A DNA stretch of 64,000 nt, taken from the NCBI RefSeq assembly GCF_017310015.1, contig NZ_CP022297.1, positions 868,001-932,000 on the forward strand, in the 5' to 3' direction. The notes beneath the pieces are model-generated. The model worked only from the letters and a program-made list of their open reading frames with translations. It did no database searches and had not been told where the DNA came from. This DNA comes from Marinobacterium iners. GTDB taxonomy: Bacteria; Pseudomonadota; Gammaproteobacteria; Pseudomonadales; Balneatricaceae. Shown here one piece after another: positions 8,427-17,105 of this stretch; positions within the stretch are counted from its first letter, which is position 1, and each line of letters begins with the position of its first letter. Made by a program: the position numbers and the translations under genes.

Positions 8427-9271
8427 GAGGTAGCGATGGTGCAGACGTTCTCGGCCATGACTTGCAACGGGCTGCGGATTATCTGAAACGGGCAGGGCAG
8501 CTGGTGATCCTCGCAGGTGCCGGCGTGAGTGCTGATTCCGGGTTGCCAACCTTCCGTGGTGAAGAAGGTTTCTGGCGCAATACAGAGAAACGGCCATTTC
8601 AATTAGCCGGTTACGAGCAGTTCCAGCAGGATCCTGCAGCTGTCTGGGCGTTCTACCTTAGCCGGTTGGCTCAATACCGATGCCATCAGCCACATGAAGG
8701 CTATGAGCTCTTGCGGCAATGGTGTCATCGACTGGGCGAGGGTAACAGCTTCGTGCTTACTTCGAACACGGATGGCTACTTCCGTCGAGCCGGTTTTGCG
8801 GATAACCAACTGTATGAATGCCACGGTACGATTGGTTGGATGTACTGTGATCGGCCTGATTGCGTCTTCCGCAGCCAGGGGCCTGTCCCGATTCATCAGA
8901 ACCGGTTGGAGCGCCAGGATCCGACTCGGATTCCCCGCTGTGCCTGCGGTGCGTTGATGCGTCCACACGTGCTCATGTTCGGCGACCGCAGTTTTGATCA
9001 CAGGCTTCAGGCTCCGGCATTGGCGCGATGGGAGCATTTCAAGCAACAGCTCGGTGTGGATAACAGCCCCTATGTCGTTCTTGAAATCGGTGCTGGTGAT
9101 ACCGTAACTGTGGTTGAGGATGAGACTTGGGCACTATCACGAAATGCGCTGGCTGTTATTCAGATCAACCCTGAAAAACCGAAACCGCAAGAGGTCTACT
9201 GTCCTTGGGTGGGCATCAAATCCGGCGCATTACATTCCCTGCAAGCGCTCAACATTCTGATAGGCGACTAA
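8423..9271 (+). CDS. Sir2 family NAD-dependent protein deacylase (sirtuin)
   Basis: A 282-aa sirtuin. Visible motifs in order: LVILAGAGVSADSGLPTFRG (NAD-binding GAG and SGIP-FR), SFVLTSNTDGYFRRAG (the TQN-D region, here TSNTD), ECHGTIGWMYC (catalytic histidine), and a zinc site made of CDRPDC and RCACG. MRPHVLMFGD follows. It should remove acyl groups from lysine using NAD, or act as an NAD-consuming enzyme in the cytoplasm. It overlaps the upstream hypothetical gene by 4 bp. Its neighbours include nucleotide- and phosphate-handling genes. Confidence 0.92.
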   Translation: MRGSDGADVLGHDLQRAADYLKRAGQLVILAGAGVSADSGLPTFRGEEGFWRNTEKRPFQLAGYEQFQQDPAAVWAFYLSRLAQYRCHQPHEGYELLRQWCHRLGEGNSFVLTSNTDGYFRRAGFADNQLYECHGTIGWMYCDRPDCVFRSQGPVPIHQNRLERQDPTRIPRCACGALMRPHVLMFGDRSFDHRLQAPALARWEHFKQQLGVDNSPYVVLEIGAGDTVTVVEDETWALSRNALAVIQINPEKPKPQEVYCPWVGIKSGALHSLQALNILIGD

Positions 9272-9327
9272 ATCTGTCGCCTGGCCATGTCATCATCCAG
9301 TTTGAATCAGACGACAAGGAGTTGCCC

Positions 9328-9609
9328 ATGGATCCGTTTGCCAATCTTCCCATTGACCCCGATACCCGTATCATCGCCAATCAGTCCATTGAAGTTGAAG
9401 GACGCCCCGCTCGGGTGCAGGTCTGGGTATGGGATGGGATTAGCGCAATGAGCCTGATTTTCCTCGCTGAGGATGTTACCGGTCTAAACGATGACCAGCT
9501 GCGGGATCTTGCCATTGCCAGCGGACTGCCGGAGGCAGCCAGCCAGTTTACATTTAGCCGCGACAGCGGTGACTATTGCTTTGTAAACTTCAACTTTTCC
9601 TATGAATAG
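9328..9609 (+). CDS. Small hypothetical protein
   Basis: A 93-aa acidic protein starting at ATG 9328 behind AAGGAG (about 9317). It contains RIIANQSIEVEGRPARVQVW and LNDDQLRDLAIASGLPEAAS. No family recognised. It lies between the sirtuin gene and the metallophosphoesterase gene, 56 bp and 34 bp away. Both this gene and the next have nearly identical translation starts (caAGGAGTTGC then ATG), consistent with one transcript. Confidence 0.65.
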   Translation: MDPFANLPIDPDTRIIANQSIEVEGRPARVQVWVWDGISAMSLIFLAEDVTGLNDDQLRDLAIASGLPEAASQFTFSRDSGDYCFVNFNFSYE

Positions 9610-9643
9610 AAAATTGCCATCCATGCAAAACAAGGAGTTGCAC

Positions 9644-10573
9644 ATGGGTTCAGCGCTGTATGACCTGGTCGGTGACATTCACGGACACGCCCATGAACTG
9701 GAGCAGTTGCTCAAGCAGATGGGGTATCGTCCCAAAGGAAAGGGGTATGCACACCCCGATCGTACCCTGATCATGATCGGCGATCTGATCGACCGAGGGC
9801 CGCAGCAGCAGCGGGTGGTTGAGATCGCCCGAGCCATGATGGAGTCCGGTGATGCCATCGTGCTGATGGGCAATCACGAATTCAATGCCATCTGCTACGC
9901 CACTTCGAGCGAGAGTGGTGGCTATGTGCGCCCGCATATCGAGAAAAACACAAAACAGCACAGTGCATTTCTTGAAGCCTTCCCGTTCGGCTCTGCGCTT
10001 CATGAAGATGCCATCGATTTCTTCAAACAGCTGCCGCTTTGGCTGGAGCTGGATGAGCTGCGGGCCATCCACGCCTGCTGGCATGACCCTAGTATGGAGG
10101 CGCTTGCCCCCTGGGTGGATGACAACAACCGCCTGCATAACGACCAGTTCTATCAGCACTATGCCGTCAAAAGTGATCCTCTGTATGCCGCTGTTGAATG
10201 CCTGCTGAAGGGACCTGAAGTGCCCCTACCGCCGGGCGCCAGCTTTGCAGACAAGGATGGCACCCTGCGGAGCGAGGCGCGCATTTGCTGGTGGCAGCTG
10301 CACAAGGGGCCGGCCGCGTCACTGGCGATCAAGCCGGAATTGCATGATGTACACGACTTGTCAGCACAGTACCGGCAGGCGAATGAGTTTGAATACCAGG
10401 ACCGCAAGCCCGCCTTTTTCGGTCACTACTGGCAGCGTGACTTTGACCCCGCGAACATTCGTGATCAGCGTGCCTTCTGTTTGGATTACAGCATCGCCAA
10501 ACAGGGCCAGTTGGTTGCGGCGCGCTGGAATGGCAGTGTAAAGCATATCGAATGGTTTTCGGTGACTGCATAA
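9644..10573 (+). CDS. Calcineurin-like metallophosphoesterase (PrpE/ApaH-like)
   Basis: A 309-aa enzyme from ATG 9644 with AAGGAG in front. It has the classic phosphoesterase blocks: LYDLVGDIHGHAHELEQLL (D-x-H), LIMIGDLIDRGPQQQRVVE (GD-x-x-DRG), VLMGNHEFNAI (GNHE) and FFGHYWQRD near the C-terminus (GH-x). Such enzymes cleave phosphodiesters, protein phosphates or diadenosine polyphosphates; the substrate here is not evident. It ends the run that includes the sirtuin. Confidence 0.9.
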   Translation: MGSALYDLVGDIHGHAHELEQLLKQMGYRPKGKGYAHPDRTLIMIGDLIDRGPQQQRVVEIARAMMESGDAIVLMGNHEFNAICYATSSESGGYVRPHIEKNTKQHSAFLEAFPFGSALHEDAIDFFKQLPLWLELDELRAIHACWHDPSMEALAPWVDDNNRLHNDQFYQHYAVKSDPLYAAVECLLKGPEVPLPPGASFADKDGTLRSEARICWWQLHKGPAASLAIKPELHDVHDLSAQYRQANEFEYQDRKPAFFGHYWQRDFDPANIRDQRAFCLDYSIAKQGQLVAARWNGSVKHIEWFSVTA

Positions 10574-10594
10574 AATCGTCAAGGGGTTCAGAAA

Positions 10595-10747
10595 ATGCAA
10601 GTTATAAAAAATAGTAGGGCTTTTGCTGCGCTGAAATTTTTTTCAGCACTGGTATTGGTTATTGCATCCTTTGTTTATTTTTCGGATGCCCCCGATGAAA
10701 AGGTGGTTTCCTATCTTCAGAAAGAGGGTTATTCTGATAAATTATAA
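10595..10747 (+). CDS. Small single-pass membrane protein
   Basis: A 50-aa frame from ATG 10595, with AGGGG about 8 bases before it. It begins MQVIKNSRAFAALKFFSALV and continues LVIASFVYFSDAPDEKVVSY, giving one hydrophobic segment at residues 11-30 followed by a charged tail. It starts 21 bp after the metallophosphoesterase stop and may share its transcript. Its last 19 bases overlap the convergent gene ending at 10729. No family is known to me. Confidence 0.5.
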   Translation: MQVIKNSRAFAALKFFSALVLVIASFVYFSDAPDEKVVSYLQKEGYSDKL

Positions 10748-11241
10748 TTATCCATAACGATAGGAACGCATGCATACCATTCTTTGTTCTTAGCATTTGA
10801 TTTTTTGATGCGGTCGGCCCCAACAGCTCCTTCAGTCACGAAGAACAAATAGCACTCATCCTGTCTGAAGCTATTGACCCATTCAATAATATCGTCAAGC
10901 GTATGCCTCATCCAGAGTTCATCCGGGGTGGAGTAATATTCTGGCTCAGGGCATAAATCACAATAGAATCTGCCATCTGTATCCATGTGAATGGAGATGA
11001 TATCGTCATAAACGAGGTCCATTATCTCCTTCTCTGAACTTATGTCAGGGGATCCAGCAGACAGATATAATAATGCGTTGGCATTGCCTTTCTCGCTGAT
11101 GTACAGTACCAGGTTTGGGTTGAGGCCAGAAAAGGTTATGCGTAAATAGCCATCATCCATCTGTTGTAGATCAGGCGGGTAAACAAACCGCATCGCGTTT
11201 TTTTCGACCCAGTACTTTGGCCCTTTCTGCAGTCCAATCAT
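10729..11241 (-). CDS. Hypothetical protein
   Basis: A 170-aa protein from ATG 11241 (a start eight codons upstream is possible). It reads KYWVEKNAMRFVYPPDLQQM, then GYLRITFSGLNPNLVLYISE and DELWMRHTLDDIIEWVNSFR. It is acidic with a likely alpha/beta fold and no transmembrane or catalytic motif that I recognise. Base composition is more AT-rich than its neighbours. It converges on the small membrane ORF. Confidence 0.65.
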   Translation of the reverse strand: MIGLQKGPKYWVEKNAMRFVYPPDLQQMDDGYLRITFSGLNPNLVLYISEKGNANALLYLSAGSPDISSEKEIMDLVYDDIISIHMDTDGRFYCDLCPEPEYYSTPDELWMRHTLDDIIEWVNSFRQDECYLFFVTEGAVGADRIKKSNAKNKEWYACVPIVMDNYNLSE

Positions 11242-11457
11242 GTTTGTGCTTCCAGTCAAAATCACGGTATTAGTCTATCGTTTTGGCGCGACATATATGG
11301 TCGTCTGTTTTGATTATTTTGCTGGCTATTCTGTCCGAATCGGATCATGCCGAGGGCGACAAGATATGACGCCCTGCAGGAGTAAGGTGTGTTTCTCAAA
11401 GCTGAGGGGCCACCAAGATCCGAATACTGATTTATATCCCATTCAATGAGGTTACAT

Positions 11458-12015
11458 ATGAAAATTCTATACCTGCATGGACTGGGTTCGTCCGGCCAGT
11501 CCTCTACCGTCCAAGGGCTGAAAGCAGCAGGGCTGGAGGTGGTAGCGCCTGATTACAAACCGCAACACTTTACAGAAAGCCTTCAGCAACTGGCTGCGCA
11601 GGTAGAAGCCGAACAGCCTGACATCCTTGTGGGGACCTCCATGGGCGGCTACTACGCGCTGAAACTCAATGAACGCTACGGCCTCAATACGCTGGTCGTG
11701 AACGCCTGCTTCGATCCGGCAACGCTGTTACGGCATTACCTCCGGACACCCGCCATGGACTATGTGACCAATCAGCCAATCCTGTTTGATCAGCCCATGC
11801 TGGATGCCTTTGAGGCAGTAAAATCTTCAAGGAACAGCCGTGCGCAACTTAGGGCAATTGTCGGCACCCGGGATGACGTGATTAACCCGGACGCACAACG
11901 GCAGTTTTTCCGCCAGCAGGGGATCGAATGGCATGATGTGAATTGGGGGCACCGTGTCGAGGATATACCGTTGCTGATTCAACACATTGAGCGGGTTATC
12001 CAATCTCCAGGGTGA
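11458..12015 (+). CDS. YqiA/YcfP-type alpha/beta hydrolase
   Basis: A 185-aa esterase from ATG 11458. It has KILYLHGLGSSGQSSTVQG (oxyanion hole region), the nucleophile elbow LVGTSMGGYYALKL, the acid region IVGTRDDVINPDAQ and a C-terminal histidine in WGHRVEDI. This is the compact fold of the YqiA/YcfP esterases, which act on short acyl esters in the cytoplasm. It stands alone, about 145 bp ahead of the AAA ATPase gene. Confidence 0.9.
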   Translation: MKILYLHGLGSSGQSSTVQGLKAAGLEVVAPDYKPQHFTESLQQLAAQVEAEQPDILVGTSMGGYYALKLNERYGLNTLVVNACFDPATLLRHYLRTPAMDYVTNQPILFDQPMLDAFEAVKSSRNSRAQLRAIVGTRDDVINPDAQRQFFRQQGIEWHDVNWGHRVEDIPLLIQHIERVIQSPG

Positions 12016-12161
12016 TGACCATCATTACGATGTCGTAGATGATGGCGCCTTCAATATTGTTGTAATACAGGCGGTTGGGCAGGCCCTTTCAAAAAAGCGA
12101 CCCATTCTGACGCATGGCTCCCGTACTCTGTTCCCATCGATCAGATGTACAGGAGTCACTC

Positions 12162-14258
12162 ATGGGAATCCCCGCTTTTTTGCGTAAACGCTCACGCCGC
12201 AATGCAGTGCCGCTGGCAACCAGCGAGACCTATCAAACTCGGGCTGCACTCTGGGTACTGCGTTTGTTGGTGAACGGCAAGGGCTACCGTTTCTTCATCA
12301 ACAAGGAAGGGTTCAATGACGCTGACATCCTCCGTCTAATCGGGCTTGAGTCCCAGTATGACGAAGAGATCACCCTGAAAGAAGGGCTGCAGCTGCTCAA
12401 GACACGTCTGTCCGAACTGGAGCAGAAACACCCTCAGCAAGACCTTCTGGATCGCAACCTGTCCAAATTGGGGCAGTCTCTGGGTCTGACACCGGCAGAG
12501 AAAACAGTCCTAGGCTTCCTGAGCATCAAGGAGCAGGTTGAAGGGGTAGATGACACCCTCAAGCTGTTCTCAACCAACTACGGTCTGCCGCCTACTCAGC
12601 AGCTGATCTCGCTAATGAGCATCGCCCTGCAGCTGCCGCGCCATTTGATTGCCAAGGCGTTATCGAATGACAGCGTACTGGTGCGATGCCGCCTGCTGAA
12701 CCCCAAAGGACGTGGTGACGACCTGGAGTTGCTGAACGGCATTGACAATGTATTGATGTATGAGCAGCAGGGCCCCGAGTCACTTCTGCGTCACTTTACT
12801 CAGCTGGGTGCCAGACCCGAGCTGCAGCCGGACGACTTCATCCATATCGATAGCCAGTATTCACAGCTCAAACGCTACCTGAAGGCCGCCGTACGTTCGG
12901 GAGCGGTGGGAACCAATATCCTGATCTACGGCGCACCGGGCACCGGCAAGACCGAACTGGTTCGCACCCTTGGTGATGAACTCTCGCTGGAGCTGTTTGA
13001 GGTCAAGTATGCCCGCCATGACGGCGAGCCCATGAGTGGTGACGAGCGTTTCTCCGCCTACCTGATCAGCCAGCAGATTCTCAGGGCCAGCCCCCAGTCG
13101 GTGATCCTGTTCGATGAAATCGAAGACGTATTCACCTACCGTGAGCAGAACGGCCAAAAAGCCTGGATCAACAACATGCTGGAGCAGAATCCGCGCCCGG
13201 TGTTCTGGATCAGCAACGACATCAACAGCATGGACAAAGCCTACCTGCGCCGCTTCGATATGCTGATCTGCATGCCGGAGCTGAACGAAGAGACCCGCTT
13301 TGTCATGGTCCAGCGCACGCTGCAGGGCCTCAATGTCCGCGAAGAGTGGATGCGCACGCTGGCCAAGAAGCAGGGATTACAACCGGCCCACCTGACCCGT
13401 GCTGCCAAAGTGGTGCGCCAGTTACGCCTGCGCAAACCCGAACGTGTGGAGCAAACAATGGAACAGTTGCTGAGCAGCCTGTATCAAGCGCTGGGATACC
13501 AGTGGGAGCACAAGGAGCGTCGCCCGTCCTCATCCGCGTTCAACCCGGCGCTGTCAAACACGGATTTTCCGCTCGAGCGACTGGTCTCAGGACTCAAACG
13601 CAGTGGCCAGGCCCGCATCTGCCTCTATGGCCCGCCGGGCACCGGTAAAAGCGAGCTGGGGCGTTATCTGGAATCTGTACTGGAAAAGCCGTTGCTGCTG
13701 CGCAAGGCATCTGATCTGCTGGGCCCTTTTGTGGGTCAGACCGAACAGCAGCTGGCTGCCGCCTTTGCCGAAGCGAAACAGAAAAACGCCATCCTGATGA
13801 TCGACGAGGCCGACAGCTTTCTGGGGTCACGCAGCGCAGCCCAGCAGCAGTGGGAAGTCAGCCAGGTCAACGAGCTATTGGTACAGATGGAAGAGTTCAA
13901 CGGCATTCTGATCATGTCGACCAACTTCATGGATCACCTCGACAGCGCCGCATTGCGCCGGTTCGACTTCAAAATTCGGTTTAACTACCTGGACTTTGAC
14001 CAGTCCTGGTCGTTTTTTAACCGCCTGCTGGGGATGCACCAGTCTCAACCCTTCGCTGCAGTCAATGTAGCAGGGTACGAGACTCGGTTGAAACGCCTGT
14101 CTCAGCTGACCCCCGGCGACTTCGCCACCGTTGAGCGCCGCGCCAAGGTGCTGGCCGAGCCGCTGACACCCGAAGAACTGATGGTTGGGCTGGAGCAGGA
14201 GCATGCCATCAAGACCCGTCATCAGGGGGAGGGTCGCCCCATTGGCTTTATAAGCTGA
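12162..14258 (+). CDS. Tandem AAA+ ATPase
   Basis: A 698-aa protein from ATG 12162, behind AGGAG. It has two ATPase modules. Module one has Walker A GAPGTGKTE near residue 257 and Walker B VILFDEIED near 313. Module two has GPPGTGKSE near 490 and ILMIDEADSF near 544, each followed by a run with arginine fingers (LRRFDMLICMPEL and LRRFDFKIRFNYL). The N-terminal 240 residues are helical and likely bind a partner. It probably remodels a protein complex. The WYL gene 84 bp downstream is a likely partner; such pairs occur in defence or stress loci (inference). Confidence 0.88.
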   Translation: MGIPAFLRKRSRRNAVPLATSETYQTRAALWVLRLLVNGKGYRFFINKEGFNDADILRLIGLESQYDEEITLKEGLQLLKTRLSELEQKHPQQDLLDRNLSKLGQSLGLTPAEKTVLGFLSIKEQVEGVDDTLKLFSTNYGLPPTQQLISLMSIALQLPRHLIAKALSNDSVLVRCRLLNPKGRGDDLELLNGIDNVLMYEQQGPESLLRHFTQLGARPELQPDDFIHIDSQYSQLKRYLKAAVRSGAVGTNILIYGAPGTGKTELVRTLGDELSLELFEVKYARHDGEPMSGDERFSAYLISQQILRASPQSVILFDEIEDVFTYREQNGQKAWINNMLEQNPRPVFWISNDINSMDKAYLRRFDMLICMPELNEETRFVMVQRTLQGLNVREEWMRTLAKKQGLQPAHLTRAAKVVRQLRLRKPERVEQTMEQLLSSLYQALGYQWEHKERRPSSSAFNPALSNTDFPLERLVSGLKRSGQARICLYGPPGTGKSELGRYLESVLEKPLLLRKASDLLGPFVGQTEQQLAAAFAEAKQKNAILMIDEADSFLGSRSAAQQQWEVSQVNELLVQMEEFNGILIMSTNFMDHLDSAALRRFDFKIRFNYLDFDQSWSFFNRLLGMHQSQPFAAVNVAGYETRLKRLSQLTPGDFATVERRAKVLAEPLTPEELMVGLEQEHAIKTRHQGEGRPIGFIS

Positions 14259-14342
14259 AAGGCGAATGAAATGAAACTTCCATGTAATCAAGGATTTGGT
14301 ACTATGTCGGCTATCAGAAACACAGCATCACAAGGAGGTGGT

Positions 14343-15350
14343 ATGAGTAGCCGCCAAGACACATTGTTTCGTCACCTGGCTCTGCTGCAACTCATTCCGC
14401 GGGCGCCGCACTACCGTGCCACCACGACGCTGCATACGTTGCTGGAGGAGCGCGGATTCAATGTAGAGCTGCGCACCATGCAGCGCGATCTGGAAAAGCT
14501 GTCAGCGCATTTCCCGCTACTGCGTGATGGTACCCACCGACCGTTCCGCTGGTCTTTTGATGCATCCTTCAAAAGCAACCTGCCGGCACTGGACACCGCC
14601 ACTGCGCTTACGCTGGTGCTGGCCGAAGAATACCTGCATGGCCTGCTGCCGCAGATCGCCATCGACCAGCTGGCCGGGCAGTTTGAAAACGCCCGCAAGT
14701 ACCTAGATGGCCTCAACGGCAACAGGCTGGCGCACTGGAGCGAGTACGTCAAAGCCATTCCCAACGGCAAGGCACTGATCCCGGCGCCGATTCAACACGA
14801 TGTCTGGCAACTGGTGACCGATGCGCTGCTCAACCACTACGCGCTGGATGTGGAATACCGCAGCCGCTCCAAGGACGAACACAAAACCTTTACGCTACAC
14901 CCGCTGGGCATTGTCGCGCGCCACAGCGTGTCCTACCTGCTGGCCACCGTGAACGACTATGACGATGTGCGCCAGTTTGCCCTACATCGCATCGTCAGTA
15001 TTAAAGTTAGTGAACAGCCGTACCGATCCAAGTCGGATTTTAGCGTCGACCAGTACATCTCAACCGGCGCCTTTGGTTACCCGCTGGATGAGCAGTTCGT
15101 GCAACTGAAGGCACGAATCCGGCCTGAAGTCGCCAGACTGTTGTCAGAAACGCCGTTGAGTGATGTGCAGACGCTAACTGTTGAACCGGACGATAAAGGC
15201 TGGTGCCAGCTGGAGTCCGAAGTGCCGAACGACCAGCAAACTCAGTGGTGGATACAGGGCTTTGGCTCGGCGATTGATGTGATCGAGCCTGTGAGCTGGC
15301 GGGAGGCGATACATCGGCAGGCGCGGGAGTTGCTGGGCATAAAAGTTTGA
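14343..15350 (+). CDS. WYL domain transcriptional regulator
   Basis: A 335-aa protein. ATG 14343 is chosen because AAGGAGGTGG stands directly in front. The N-terminus holds a winged helix (LEERGFNVELRTMQRDLEKL). The middle and C-terminal parts form a WYL domain with LDVEYRSRSKDEHKTFTLHP, LGIVARHSVSYLLATV and QFALHRIVSIKV, followed by a WCX-like tail. WYL regulators sense nucleic acid or nucleotide ligands and often control defence genes. It follows the AAA ATPase gene in the same direction and may regulate it. Confidence 0.9.
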   Translation: MSSRQDTLFRHLALLQLIPRAPHYRATTTLHTLLEERGFNVELRTMQRDLEKLSAHFPLLRDGTHRPFRWSFDASFKSNLPALDTATALTLVLAEEYLHGLLPQIAIDQLAGQFENARKYLDGLNGNRLAHWSEYVKAIPNGKALIPAPIQHDVWQLVTDALLNHYALDVEYRSRSKDEHKTFTLHPLGIVARHSVSYLLATVNDYDDVRQFALHRIVSIKVSEQPYRSKSDFSVDQYISTGAFGYPLDEQFVQLKARIRPEVARLLSETPLSDVQTLTVEPDDKGWCQLESEVPNDQQTQWWIQGFGSAIDVIEPVSWREAIHRQARELLGIKV

Positions 15351-15353
15351 TAT

Positions 15354-15637
15354 GATTCGTGTGGTGCAGTCAGAGCCGGTAGGGTGGACATATATCTTTA
15401 CCGTGTAGAGTTCATGGTGCCGTGTCAGCCACAACTACTCACAAGAAACTTAAGCTCTATCATTGAACTACTACAGTAGGATATGCACCAATACCTAGGG
15501 TGGTATGATAAACAACAAAATAATTAAGCAAATTTCGACGGCTAAGCATCGATGGACGAGTGTAGTGACGGGCAGTAGATTTTAAGGAAAAGCTCGTAAA
15601 CTGAGAATGGCCTGACACTGTCCTGATAAGCCGGAAA
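15354..15637. other. Intergenic stretch, nothing clear
   Basis: About 280 bases, more AT-rich toward the right end, between the WYL gene and the PLD-like fragment. I see no gene, no hairpin with a T run and no strong promoter. Confidence 0.5.
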
Positions 15638-16036
15638 ATGTCAAATCAGGTCGGACTACTAGATAATGGAGTTAGCTTTGGTATGGCCGGTTTCACCGAA
15701 TTAGAATTGCCGCTCGATGGAGAGTACAGTTCAGATGATGGTCCACTCCCCATAGAATTCTTTCTGAGTGTGCTTCCTAGCTCACGCGAGGTTTATCTAA
15801 AGCTTGGATACTTTAGTTCTTCGGCAATCCAAGTGTTAGCTTATGGATTCGCTCAATTTGTGGCGAATGGCGGCTCTATGTCGATTGCGACAAATCACTT
15901 TCTGTATGAGAGGGATTTGGATTTATTAAAGAACGAAACCGGCGATGCTACCGATCTTCCGCATGGTAGTCAGTTTCATGATCCGGAATGGCTTTACGAG
16001 CAACTAACTATTAACCCGGTGGCAATTTACATCTGA
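15638..16036 (+). pseudogene. Truncated PLD-like N-terminal domain (helicase/nuclease family remnant)
   Basis: About 125 native codons, then the frame enters the IS630 element at 16014. The start reads VGLLDNGVSFGMAGFTELEL, then PIEFFLSVLPSSREVYLKLG and YFSSSAIQVLAYGFAQFVAN. This resembles the phospholipase-D-like N-terminal domain of large defence-type helicase/nuclease proteins of several hundred residues. With the IS removed, the frame stops within nine codons (at about 17133), so the gene was already a short remnant before the IS arrived. It ends tail to tail with the reverse transcriptase gene. Confidence 0.6.
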
Positions 16037-17105
16037 TATAATGCCTGCATGAATACAGACGCACGCAAGCTCAGCACGGAGCAACAAGAACTTCTCAGGC
16101 AGAAGGCGATTCGACTCCGCGAGAAGGGCAAAACCTTCCGCCAGATCGGTCAGCTTCTTGACGTTCACCCTGACACCGTCGGGCGCTGGTACAAGCGCTA
16201 TCAAGCGGGTGGTGCCGACGCTATCGCTGTCCAGAAACGCGGCCCTAAAAACAAGCCTCGACGGTTGACCGAACAACAGGAACAACGTGTCATCGAGGCG
16301 ATTCGTGACCAGATGCCCGACCAGCACAAGCTTGGCTTTGCGCTGTGGACACGGCGCGCGATTACTCAGTTGATCAAGCAGTTCTGGGGCATTGATATCC
16401 CGGTCCGCACGATGGGCGATTACCTCAAGCGCTGGGGCTTCACGCCTCAGAAGCCATTGAAGAAAGCGTGGGAGCAGAACCCGTCCCGCGTTGACGCTTG
16501 GCTGAAGGAGGAATACCCGCAGATTCAGGCCCGTGCCAAAGCAGAGAATGCCCAGATTTTCTGGGGTGACGAGACGGGTATCAAAAACAATACCCAGCAC
16601 GGTCGGAGCTATGCACCAAAGGGACAAACACCGGTGCAACCTTTGCCGGCCAAGCGTATATCGCTCAACATGATCTCGGCGATCACCAACCAAGGCACTG
16701 TACGATTCATGCTCTATGAGTCGACCATGACCGCCAAGGTCCTGAAGAAATTTCTGCGCGCGCTGATCGAATCGACGCCCGGCAAGGTCTTTCTGATCCT
16801 GGATAACTTGCGGGTACACCACGCCAAGGTCGTGAAACGCTGGCTGGAGCGCAAGACAGTCAAACGCTATCTGGAAGTATTCTTCCTGCCAGCCTACTCC
16901 CCGGAGTTGAATCCAGATGAATACCTCAACTGTGACCTGAAAGGCATGGTGCATAGTGGGCCTGCTGCTCGCTCTGTCGACGATCTGAAGAAACGCACGC
17001 GATCATGCATGCTGACGCTTCAACGGCGTCCTGAACGAGTGAAAAAATACTTTGATGCTGAGCATATCGCCTATGCCGCATAACAGACCTAAATTGCCGC
17101 CTGGT
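16014..17105 (+). mobile_element. IS630-family insertion sequence
   Basis: A 1,092-bp element flanked by the dinucleotide TA (16012-16013 and 17106-17107), the IS630 target. Its imperfect terminal inverted repeats are ACCCGGTGGCAATTTACATC and, reading inward from the right, ACCAGGCGGCAATTTAGGTC. It carries one intact transposase gene. It sits two codons before the original stop codon of the reverse transcriptase gene. Confidence 0.95.
16049..17083 (+). CDS. IS630-family transposase
   Basis: A 344-aa transposase in one frame. N-terminal helix-turn-helix: GKTFRQIGQLLDVHPDTVGR. The DDE catalytic residues lie in IFWGDETGIKNN, VFLILDNLRVHHAK and FFLPAYSPELNPDEYLNCDL, the typical IS630/Tc1-like set. 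It appears complete and should be able to move the element. Confidence 0.97.
   Translation: MNTDARKLSTEQQELLRQKAIRLREKGKTFRQIGQLLDVHPDTVGRWYKRYQAGGADAIAVQKRGPKNKPRRLTEQQEQRVIEAIRDQMPDQHKLGFALWTRRAITQLIKQFWGIDIPVRTMGDYLKRWGFTPQKPLKKAWEQNPSRVDAWLKEEYPQIQARAKAENAQIFWGDETGIKNNTQHGRSYAPKGQTPVQPLPAKRISLNMISAITNQGTVRFMLYESTMTAKVLKKFLRALIESTPGKVFLILDNLRVHHAKVVKRWLERKTVKRYLEVFFLPAYSPELNPDEYLNCDLKGMVHSGPAARSVDDLKKRTRSCMLTLQRRPERVKKYFDAEHIAYAA

Noticed and set aside
16004..16954. A 316-codon minus-strand frame
   Set aside because: It lies opposite the intact IS630 transposase and has no recognisable domain.
16926..17105. End of the reverse transcriptase frame as read today (IGLLLTRRQF onward)
   Set aside because: These codons lie inside the IS630 element and are not part of the original protein.
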